Below, piece by piece: positions 14,737 to 21,762 of a DNA stretch of 21,762 nt (position 1 is its first letter; every line of letters starts with the position of its first letter). Under the pieces are notes generated by a model. It saw nothing but the letters and a program-made list of their open reading frames with translations. It made no database searches and was not told the DNA's origin. The stretch lies in contig CAMUNZ010000015.1 of the NCBI GenBank assembly GCA_947090385.1, positions 1 through 21,762 on the forward strand, in the 5' to 3' direction. Made by a program: the position numbers and the translations under genes. Source of the DNA: an uncultured Campylobacter sp. (lineage in GTDB: Bacteria; Campylobacterota; Campylobacteria; Campylobacterales; Campylobacteraceae).

Positions 14737-17700
14737 TTAAACTTTTAGCCATTCTTGTAAGCTTTTTATTTCAAGAGCTGTTTTATTTTGTAGGCTTATT
14801 ATGCTTTGTGCTGCTGTTTGAGCGATTTTAAGCGTCGTAAAATATGGAATTTTAGATCTTAAAACTCTTTGACGGATTATCAACGCGTCGTTCGAATTTG
14901 ATTTGTTGTCGCTTGTGTTTATTACAAATGAAATTTCGTTATTTTTCATTTTATCATCGATATTTGGACGACCTTCGCTTATTTTAAAAACAAGTTCGCT
15001 TTGTATGCCAAAATTTTGCAAAGTTTTAAAAGTACCGTAAGTGGCAACTATGCTAAACCCCATATCTATAAATTTTTGTGCTAAATCTTTGATTTTCGGT
15101 TTGTCTTCATCACAAACACTGATAAAAATTTTGCCATTTTTAGGAAGAATATTATTTGCTGCGATTTGACTTTTTATAAAACTGCATTCGAAATTATCGC
15201 TAATTCCCATAACTTCGCCAGTGCTTTTCATTTCAGGTCCTAAAATAGGATCCGCGCCAGGAAGTTTTGCAAATGGAAAAACTGCTTCTTTCACACAAAC
15301 TCGACCTTTAATTTTTGGTTTTAAAATTCCATTTTCTTCTATCAAAACGTTAAAAGTATCGTAAAATTTCAATGCTTCTTTTAAATTTCCTTGCCACATA
15401 ACACGAGTTGCAACTTTTGCCATCGCAATTCCTGTAGCTTTGCTTACAAAAGGCACCGTTCTACTTGCTCTTGGATTTACTTCAATTATATAAAGTTCAT
15501 TTTCAAAAATCGCAAATTGAATATTTAAAAGTCCTATTACTCCAAGCTCCAAAGCGATAATTTTTGTTTGCATATAAACTTTGTCTATCATATTTTGAGT
15601 TAAACTAATTGGAGGCAAAATCGATGCAGAATCGCCCGAATGAATTCCAGCTTCTTCAATATGTTCTAAAATGGCTCCGACATAAACATCTTTTCCATCG
15701 CTTATCGTATCAACATCAAGCTCAACCGCATCTTTTAGAAATTTATCAATCAAAACTGGACTATGATGACTTACGCTTACAGCTTCATTCATATAAATTT
15801 TTAATTCGCTGTCGTTTTCAACCTTTCTCATCGCCCTTCCACCCAAAACATAACTTGGTCTAACTAAAACTGGATAACCTATTTCATTTGCTTTTTTGAG
15901 CGCCTCATCTTCGCTTGTTGCAGTGTCATTCTTTGGTTGTTTTAATTCTATTTTATTTGCAAATTCACTAAATTTTTTACGATCTTCTGCTATATCGATT
16001 ATTCTTGCCGATGTTCCTATGATTTTTGCGCCCATAATTGTTAGAATTTTTGAGTATTTAAGTGGTGTTTGTCCGCCAAAATGGACGATTACTCCATCTG
16101 GATTTTCTCGCTCTATAACCGCTCTTAAATGTTCAAAATCTATCGGTTCAAAATATAAAATATCGCTTGTATCGTAATCTGTGCTAACTGTTTCTGGATT
16201 GCAATTATACATAATCGTAGTAATTCCTAAATCTTTTAAAGCATAACTTGCATGCACACAGCAATAATCAAACTCGATGCCTTGCCCGATGCGATTTGGT
16301 CCGCCACCGATTATCAAGACTTTTTTATTACTTTTTTCTGTGGCTAAATTTGGTAAATTTGGGTTTATAGAAGTTGTCGAATAAAGATAAGGCGTAAGCG
16401 CTTTAAACTCGCCAGCGCAAGTATCGACTTCGCAATACTCTTTTTTTATATCGTATTTTAAACGTGCAAAAAATATATCATTTTGTGATAAATTTAAATT
16501 ATCTTTTTCATTTATGATTTTTGCTAAAATTTTATCGGAAAATCCATAAGTTTTAGCTTGTCTTAGAATTTCTGGTTTGTTTAAAATATCCATATCAATT
16601 TGTTCTTCAAATTTAACAATTTCATAAATTTCATTTAAAAACCATTTATCTATTTTTGTAAGTTCATAAATTTCATCAATTGTGTAATTTTCTCTAAAAG
16701 CTTGTGCGATATACAAAATTCTAGCTTCATTTGGATTGCGAAGTTTAAAAGTAATTTCGTCATTTGGAACCTTATCAAATCCGTCAAATCCTTTTTCTAA
16801 ACTACAAAGCGCTTTTTGCAAACTTTCTTTAAAAGTTCGTCCTATTGCCATAACTTCGCCGACACTTTTCATAGAAGTGCCAAGATTTGCATTTGCTCCT
16901 TCAAATTTCTCAAAAGTAAATCGTGGAATTTTTGTAACAATATAATCAATCACAGGTTCAAAACTAGCCGGCGTGCCTGTGATGTCGTTTTTGATTTCGT
17001 CCAATGTAAAACCAACTGCAAGCATTGTCGCGATTTTTGCGATTGGATATCCTGTGGCTTTACTTGCTAATGCTGACGAACGAGAGACGCGAGGATTCAT
17101 TTCGATGACTATCATTCGCCCATTTTGTGGATTTATGGCAAATTGCACATTGCTTCCGCCAGTATCTACGCCAATTTCTCGTAAAATTGCAAAACTAGCA
17201 TCTCTCATGGCTTGATACTCTTTATCTGTTAGAGTTAAAGCTGGTGCGATTGTTATGCTATCTCCTGTATGAATTCCTACTGGATCGAAATTTTCGATTG
17301 AACAAACGATAATGCAATTATCTGCATTATCTCTGATAACTTCCATTTCGAACTCTTTCCATCCAAGCAAACTCTCTTCAATCAAAATTTCATTAATCGG
17401 ACTTGCTTCGATGCCTTGTTTTGCTAAAATTTCAAACTCATCGATATTATAAGCGACTCCGCTTCCAGCCCCACCTAATGTATAACTAGCTCTTATCATT
17501 AAAGGAAAGCCGATTTGATTGGCTGCTTTTTTTGCTTCTTCGTAATTGTAAGCATAAGCCGATTTTGGCAAATCCATGCCGATTTTTGTCATGGCTTCTT
17601 TAAAAGCAATTCTATCTTCACCTTTTTTAATTGCTTCTGGATTTGCGCCTAAAAATTTTATATTTTCTAAACAGCCACTTTCGAAAAGTTCCATTGCCAC

Positions 17701-17991
17701 ATTTAAAGCAACTTGTCCGCCCATAGTAGGTAAAATAGCGTCTATTTTTTCTTTTTTTATTATCCTTTGGATGCTATCTTTTGTAATCGGCTCGATATAA
17801 GTAGAATCTGCAAAATCAGGATCTGTCATGATTGTCGCTGGATTTGAGTTTATCAAAATTACTTTGTATCCTAGCTCTTTTAAAGTTTTTGCCGCTTGTG
17901 TTCCACTATAATCAAACTCACAAGCTTGCCCGATTATTATCGACCCGCTTCCTATAAGTAAAATATTTTTAAAATCTGATCTTTTTGGCAT
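14737..17991 (-). CDS. carB: Carbamoyl-phosphate synthase large chain
   Basis: CarB makes carbamoyl phosphate from bicarbonate, ammonia (from glutamine via CarA, not in this window) and two ATP, feeding arginine and pyrimidine synthesis. The 1084 residues (E. coli 1073) contain both homologous halves: IGSGSIIIGQACEFDYSG and then NPRVSRSSALASKATGYP in the first, GGGPNRIGQGIEFDYC and NPRASRTVPFVSKATG in the second. An MGS-like allosteric domain occupies roughly the last 140 residues (KIFISVCDEDKPKIKDLAQKF). AAGGA six bases upstream supports the ATG, which overlaps the mreC stop by one base (TAATG). It is the last gene of the leftward lpxA-clpX-mreB-mreC-carB run. Confidence 0.98.
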   Translation of the reverse strand: MPKRSDFKNILLIGSGSIIIGQACEFDYSGTQAAKTLKELGYKVILINSNPATIMTDPDFADSTYIEPITKDSIQRIIKKEKIDAILPTMGGQVALNVAMELFESGCLENIKFLGANPEAIKKGEDRIAFKEAMTKIGMDLPKSAYAYNYEEAKKAANQIGFPLMIRASYTLGGAGSGVAYNIDEFEILAKQGIEASPINEILIEESLLGWKEFEMEVIRDNADNCIIVCSIENFDPVGIHTGDSITIAPALTLTDKEYQAMRDASFAILREIGVDTGGSNVQFAINPQNGRMIVIEMNPRVSRSSALASKATGYPIAKIATMLAVGFTLDEIKNDITGTPASFEPVIDYIVTKIPRFTFEKFEGANANLGTSMKSVGEVMAIGRTFKESLQKALCSLEKGFDGFDKVPNDEITFKLRNPNEARILYIAQAFRENYTIDEIYELTKIDKWFLNEIYEIVKFEEQIDMDILNKPEILRQAKTYGFSDKILAKIINEKDNLNLSQNDIFFARLKYDIKKEYCEVDTCAGEFKALTPYLYSTTSINPNLPNLATEKSNKKVLIIGGGPNRIGQGIEFDYCCVHASYALKDLGITTIMYNCNPETVSTDYDTSDILYFEPIDFEHLRAVIERENPDGVIVHFGGQTPLKYSKILTIMGAKIIGTSARIIDIAEDRKKFSEFANKIELKQPKNDTATSEDEALKKANEIGYPVLVRPSYVLGGRAMRKVENDSELKIYMNEAVSVSHHSPVLIDKFLKDAVELDVDTISDGKDVYVGAILEHIEEAGIHSGDSASILPPISLTQNMIDKVYMQTKIIALELGVIGLLNIQFAIFENELYIIEVNPRASRTVPFVSKATGIAMAKVATRVMWQGNLKEALKFYDTFNVLIEENGILKPKIKGRVCVKEAVFPFAKLPGADPILGPEMKSTGEVMGISDNFECSFIKSQIAANNILPKNGKIFISVCDEDKPKIKDLAQKFIDMGFSIVATYGTFKTLQNFGIQSELVFKISEGRPNIDDKMKNNEISFVINTSDNKSNSNDALIIRQRVLRSKIPYFTTLKIAQTAAQSIISLQNKTALEIKSLQEWLKV

Positions 17992-18737
17992 TAGTTTTCC
18001 TTTGTAATTACATATAAAAATGCTGGTAAATTTGTTTTATTAAAAGGCTCAATCGTTGCACTTTTGTATAAACTATCATCTGAAATTTTTTCTATTTTGC
18101 CGACAGGAATTCCTGTAAAAAATATCCCATCAACTCCGCTTGTATAAACAACATCGCCAATTTTTGGTTCTAAATATCTAGGTATTAAATTTACTAAAAT
18201 TTTTTTTCCATTTCCCGTTGCTACTCCTGGAATTTTATCTTGTCCGATAAAAACAGAAAAAACACAATCGCTACTACTTTGCAAGATAGCAAGTGGTTTT
18301 TCGTCACTTTGTATCAAAATTCCAGCACTATTTCCTTGATTTATAAGCCCATAAATTTTGCTTTTATTAAAATCTTTAAAATCCATATAAAATTTATCAT
18401 AAATTCCGATTTTTTGATAACCTAAAGTTTTTATTCGTGAAACTTTTGGTAAAAATTTGCTTGAGTTTGAATCTTTTAAAATTTCGTTTAAATTTGTGGC
18501 AAATGTAGTTAAAAGTTGTGCTGATTTTTCTAATTCTAAATTTTGTTTTCTTAATGTTTTTATTTCTTCTGCTTGTCTAAAATGCTCGGATATTAAATTT
18601 TTAACATAATAAAAAGAGTTGTAAGAAACGTTTGAAACTAAAGATGTAAAATTTAATAAATAATTTTTGGTGCTAAAATTTAACGATAACAGCACCAAAA
18701 TTCCGATAATAAATAAAATTTTTATTTTTTTATTCAT
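17991..18737 (-). CDS. mreC: Rod shape-determining protein MreC
   Basis: MreC links cytoplasmic MreB to the periplasmic wall-synthesis machinery. The 248-residue protein has one N-terminal membrane helix (about residues 6-21, ILFIIGILVLLSLNFS), a coiled-coil stretch (about 50-75, HFRQAEEIKTLRKQNLELEKSAQLL) and the beta domain from about 100 on (YMDFKDFNKSKIYGLINQGNSAGIL ... GDVVYTSGVDGIFFTGIPVGKIEKI). Its ATG lies within the mreB end, overlapping by eight bases (ATGAATAA). I see no clear Shine-Dalgarno, so translation probably depends on ribosomes finishing mreB. No mreD is present in this window. Confidence 0.95.
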   Translation of the reverse strand: MNKKIKILFIIGILVLLSLNFSTKNYLLNFTSLVSNVSYNSFYYVKNLISEHFRQAEEIKTLRKQNLELEKSAQLLTTFATNLNEILKDSNSSKFLPKVSRIKTLGYQKIGIYDKFYMDFKDFNKSKIYGLINQGNSAGILIQSDEKPLAILQSSSDCVFSVFIGQDKIPGVATGNGKKILVNLIPRYLEPKIGDVVYTSGVDGIFFTGIPVGKIEKISDDSLYKSATIEPFNKTNLPAFLYVITKEN

Positions 18738-19764
18738 TTACAAGTTGTCGCAAACGTCCAATCTCTTCAAGTGCTTTTCCTGTGCCTTTTGCAACTGCAA
18801 GCAAAGGTTCATCTGCTATATAAACTGGAATTTTAACAATTTCTGAAATGTATTTATCAAGCCCTCTTATTAAAGCCCCGCCACCACTTAAAACAATTCC
18901 ATTTTCAACTATATCGCCTGCAAGTTCTGGTGGCATTTGCTCTAAAACAGATTTTAAAGCATCGGCGATTTCTTTTAAAGGTTCACGAATAGCTTCTCTA
19001 ACATCTTCGCTAGTTAATTCTGTCCTGCTCAAAAGTCCGCTAATTTGATCTCGTCCTTTTACGTTCATCGTTAATTCTTCTTCAAGTCTAATCGCCGTTC
19101 CTATATTTACTTTTATATCTTCTCCCGTCCTATCGCCGATTATTAGATTAAATTTTTCTTTTACATAATTAACTATTGAAGTATCTATTTTATCTCCAGC
19201 GCTTCTTACTGATTTACTAATAACCAATCCACCAAGCGAGATTACTCCGATTTCTGTCGTTCCGCCACCTATATCTACGATTAAGCTTCCTTGCGGTTCT
19301 TTTACTGGAAGTCCAGCTCCAATTGCTGCTGCCATAGGTTCTTCTATCAAAAAAACTTCTCTTGCTCCAGCCATTATCGCGCTTTCTTTAACGGCTTTTC
19401 TTTCGACTTGTGTTAATCCATACGGCACTGAAATTATAATTCTAGGACGTAAAAAACTTTTTCTTTTATGAGTTTTTTCTATAAAATATCTAATCATTTT
19501 TTCTGTTATATCAAAATCCGCAATCACACCATCTCGCATAGGACGTATAGCTTCGATATCAGAAGGTGTTTTTCCTATCATCTCTTTTGCTTCTTGACCG
19601 ACTGCTAAAATTTTATTTTTTCCATATTTCTCTTTTTGGACTGCTACAACGCTTGGTTCGTTTATTATGATTCCTTTATCTTTTACCAAAACCAATGTGT
19701 TTGCTGTCCCTAAATCTATACCCATATCGTTAGAAAATATACCTAAAAATGAGTCTAAAAACAT
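18730..19764 (-). CDS. mreB: Rod shape-determining protein MreB
   Basis: MreB is the actin-like filament protein that guides elongasome movement beneath the inner membrane. The 344-residue protein shows the actin-fold nucleotide motifs: phosphate 1 MGIDLGTANTLV (from residue 14), phosphate 2 LIVDIGGGTTEIGVISLGG, and the adenosine motif GIVLSGGGALIRGLDKYI. The first ten or so residues (MFLDSFLGIF) are amphipathic and suit membrane attachment. AAGGG lies upstream of the ATG. It is 13 bases after clpX and overlaps mreC. Confidence 0.98.
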   Translation of the reverse strand: MFLDSFLGIFSNDMGIDLGTANTLVLVKDKGIIINEPSVVAVQKEKYGKNKILAVGQEAKEMIGKTPSDIEAIRPMRDGVIADFDITEKMIRYFIEKTHKRKSFLRPRIIISVPYGLTQVERKAVKESAIMAGAREVFLIEEPMAAAIGAGLPVKEPQGSLIVDIGGGTTEIGVISLGGLVISKSVRSAGDKIDTSIVNYVKEKFNLIIGDRTGEDIKVNIGTAIRLEEELTMNVKGRDQISGLLSRTELTSEDVREAIREPLKEIADALKSVLEQMPPELAGDIVENGIVLSGGGALIRGLDKYISEIVKIPVYIADEPLLAVAKGTGKALEEIGRLRQLVNE

Positions 19765-19777
19765 TTATTTTCCCTTC

Positions 19778-20995
19778 TTACGCTTTTTTTATTAAAATAG
19801 GTTTTACACCATTTGTAATAACATCTTTTGATATTACTACTTCGTAGCCTTTTAATTCTGGCAATTCATACATAATATCAATCATTAAATCTTCCATTAT
19901 ACTTCTAAGTCCTCTAGCGCCTGTTTTTCTTTTTATGGCTAATCTAGCCACTTCTAAAAGTGCATCATCGTCAAATTTTAAACTAACGCCATCAATTGCA
20001 AACAATTTTTTATACTGTTTTAAAAGTGAATTTTTTGGTTTTGTTAAAATTTCAACCATATCTGTTTCGCTAATTTCATTTAATGTGGCTACTACGTGAA
20101 GTCGCCCTATAAGCTCTGGAATCATACCAAAATGCACCAAATCATCTGGCTCTACCAAATGAAGCAAATTTTCATTTTCAGATTTATCCCGTTTTTCTTG
20201 AGTAAATCCTAAAACATTTTTTCCAATTCTATTTTGTAAAATTTGATTTAATCCGTCAAATGCTCCACCGCAAACAAACAAAATATTTGTAGTATCTATC
20301 TGAATAAAATCTTGATTTGGATGTTTTCTTCCGCCTTTTGGTGGGACATTTACGATACTTCCTTCTATGATTTTTAAAAGCGCTTGTTGAACGCCTTCTC
20401 CGCTAACATCTCTTGTAATGCTTCTATTTTCACTCATTCTGGCAATTTTATCTATTTCATCGACAAAAACTATGCCTTTTTGGGCTTTTTTAACATCTCC
20501 ATTTGCTGCTTGAAGAAGTTTTGTTAAAATATTTTCTACATCTTCACCTACATATCCAGCTTCTGTTAGACTTGTCGCATCGCAAATCGCAATCGGAACG
20601 TCTAAAAATTTAGCTAAAGTTTGCGCCATCAAAGTTTTTCCGCTTCCTGTAGGGCCGATTAATAATATATTTGATTTAGAAAGTTCTGTATCGTCTTCGC
20701 TTAAATCTGATTTAAAAATTCTTTTGTAATGATTATAAACGCCAACAGAAAATACTTTTTTAGCTTTTTCTTGTCCGATGACATACTCATCCAAAACGGC
20801 TTTTAACTCTTTTGGCGTTAAATTTTCATAATTAAAATCTTCGTTTGCTTCTTCATTTTCTTCTTCTTCGCCATTAAAAACACTTGAAGCTTGCGAAACA
20901 CAAATTTCACATATATAAGCATCGTTTTTTGGATTTGCTAAAATTGCAACTCCGTCTTTTTCTTCTCTACCACAAAAACTACATTTTTTTGCCAT
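19778..20995 (-). CDS. clpX: ATP-dependent Clp protease ATP-binding subunit ClpX
   Basis: ClpX is a hexameric AAA+ unfoldase that feeds proteins to ClpP. The 405-residue protein has the N-terminal zinc domain (Cys5, Cys8, Cys29, Cys32), Walker A GPTGSGKT (114-121), the pore loop GYVGED (147-152), Walker B VFVDEIDK (176-183), ELIGRL with the arginine finger, and sensor 2 GARGLRSIMEDLM. The ClpP-docking loop reads LGF (KNVLGFTQE) rather than IGF. An acidic linker (EEEENEEANEDFN) joins the zinc and ATPase parts. The ATG overlaps the lpxA stop by one base. ClpP is not encoded in the window. Confidence 0.98.
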   Translation of the reverse strand: MAKKCSFCGREEKDGVAILANPKNDAYICEICVSQASSVFNGEEEENEEANEDFNYENLTPKELKAVLDEYVIGQEKAKKVFSVGVYNHYKRIFKSDLSEDDTELSKSNILLIGPTGSGKTLMAQTLAKFLDVPIAICDATSLTEAGYVGEDVENILTKLLQAANGDVKKAQKGIVFVDEIDKIARMSENRSITRDVSGEGVQQALLKIIEGSIVNVPPKGGRKHPNQDFIQIDTTNILFVCGGAFDGLNQILQNRIGKNVLGFTQEKRDKSENENLLHLVEPDDLVHFGMIPELIGRLHVVATLNEISETDMVEILTKPKNSLLKQYKKLFAIDGVSLKFDDDALLEVARLAIKRKTGARGLRSIMEDLMIDIMYELPELKGYEVVISKDVITNGVKPILIKKA

Positions 20996-21762
20996 TAATT
21001 TTTACCTTTTTGCGGAATTCCTCTTGTTGTATTTAGTATAAAATCGCACATTTTTTTTACATTTAAATCATTTGTTTGTAACATCAACTCTTTTGCTCTT
21101 TCTTTTAAATTTCCTGCTTTATTAAATAAAAATTTATATGCTTTATTAAGACTTTCAACTATATCTCTTTCAAATCTTCTTCTAATTCCTACCAAATTTA
21201 AACTTCTTATGTAAGCTCTATTTCCTTCTGCTAAACAAAATGGAACGACATCTTGACTAAGTGCTGAAGCGCCAGCTATCATGCAACTTTCTCCTATTTT
21301 TACAAATTGATGCACGGCTGTAAGTCCGCCAATTACGGCATAATCGCCCATTTGTACATGTCCTGCAAGAGTCGCATTGTTTGCTAAAATTACATTGTTT
21401 CCTATAACGCAATCGTGCGCTACGTGACAATATGCCATAATTAAAGCATTATCGCCAATTCTTGTAAATCCATCACCTTTGTGTGAGCCTGAATTTATCG
21501 TGCAAAATTCGCGAATAGTTGTATTTTTGCCGATTATGAGTCCTGTTTTTTCGCCTTCTTTAAAACTTATATCTTGCGGAATTTCGCCAACTATCGCATA
21601 AGAAAAGATTTTAGAATTTTTGCCAATCGTTGTATCGCCGATAATTTTCGCGCCTTGTTTTATAACGCAATTATCACCGATTTTTGCATTTTTGCTTACA
21701 AAAGCAAAAGGTTCAATTGTGACATTTTTGCCCAAAATTGCACCATCTTCGACTATTGCTAA
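20995..21762 (-). CDS. lpxA: UDP-N-acetylglucosamine acyltransferase, start beyond window
   Basis: LpxA adds a 3-hydroxyacyl chain from ACP to UDP-GlcNAc (or a diamino variant), the first step of lipid A synthesis. 255 residues are visible and the frame is still open at the right edge (LAIVEDGAILGKNV), so about ten N-terminal residues are missing; the TTG at 21735 is internal, not the start. The left-handed beta-helix hexapeptides are clear. The catalytic region is CHVAHDCVIGNN, followed by LANNATLAGHV and GGLTAVHQF. Thirteen residues after the VHQF histidine there is a glycine, the position of E. coli Gly173, which allows a C14 chain. The C-terminal helices include GIRRRFERD and end before TRGIPQ. 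Confidence 0.96.
   Translation of the reverse strand, partial: LAIVEDGAILGKNVTIEPFAFVSKNAKIGDNCVIKQGAKIIGDTTIGKNSKIFSYAIVGEIPQDISFKEGEKTGLIIGKNTTIREFCTINSGSHKGDGFTRIGDNALIMAYCHVAHDCVIGNNVILANNATLAGHVQMGDYAVIGGLTAVHQFVKIGESCMIAGASALSQDVVPFCLAEGNRAYIRSLNLVGIRRRFERDIVESLNKAYKFLFNKAGNLKERAKELMLQTNDLNVKKMCDFILNTTRGIPQKGKN

Noticed and set aside
15609..17800. Several plus-strand frames of 60-93 codons opposite carB
   Set aside because: All are antisense shadows of intact carB domains without ribosome binding sites or recognisable products.
21733..21735. TTG as the start of lpxA
   Set aside because: The frame continues upstream to the window edge with sequence matching the first coil of LpxA, so the codon is internal.
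1..21762. Mobile elements, CRISPR arrays, tRNA genes, defence systems
   Set aside because: No transposase, integrase, direct repeat array or cloverleaf-like sequence was seen, and the genes are packed housekeeping genes in an order typical of the lineage.

Overview
This window is an AT-rich stretch of bacterial chromosome that looks like Campylobacter or a close relative in the Campylobacterota. The evidence is the gene order lpxA-clpX-mreB-mreC-carB, a threonyl-tRNA synthetase with a shortened N-terminus, and promoters that show a TATAAT- or TAAAAT-type -10 behind T-rich DNA with no clear -35. Many lysine, asparagine and phenylalanine codons end in A or T. I cannot name the species from sequence alone. 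The window is almost fully coding. The largest gene-free gap is about 200 bases (14535-14736), and I see no tRNA, rRNA, insertion sequence, phage gene or CRISPR array.

Region 1 (1-5486, minus strand) reads leftward from rpsT: rpsT, prfA, three lipoprotein genes (COG3014-like, YcfL-like, LpoB-like), a secreted protein of unknown function, lemA, and a membrane protein cut off by the left edge. The lipoprotein trio suggests a partner system for a penicillin-binding protein. Region 2 (5635-9399, plus strand) is a tightly packed unit: glmM (cell-wall precursor), lspA (lipoprotein signal peptidase), a TM2/SHOCT membrane protein, hemJ (haem synthesis) and nhaA (Na+/H+ antiporter). Region 3 is rdgB (minus), which converges on nhaA and diverges from a YajR-type MFS transporter (plus).

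Region 4 (11479-14534, plus strand) is a translation block: thrS-infC with overlapping ends, a strong hairpin terminator, a new promoter, then rpmI-rplT with a hairpin-rich spacer and a terminator. Region 5 (14737-21762, minus strand) is lpxA (its start lies beyond the right edge), clpX, mreB, mreC and carB. Each junction there overlaps by 1-8 bases except clpX/mreB (13 bases).

Most genes serve envelope building (GlmM, LspA, LpxA, MreB, MreC, the Lpo-like lipoproteins) or translation (S20, RF1, ThrRS, IF3, L35, L20). The region is mainly housekeeping. The least understood part is the envelope cluster at 1-4094. Several starts needed correction or are non-ATG: TTG for prfA, the COG3014-like gene, the TM2 gene and infC; internal ATGs for the LpoB-like gene and rdgB.
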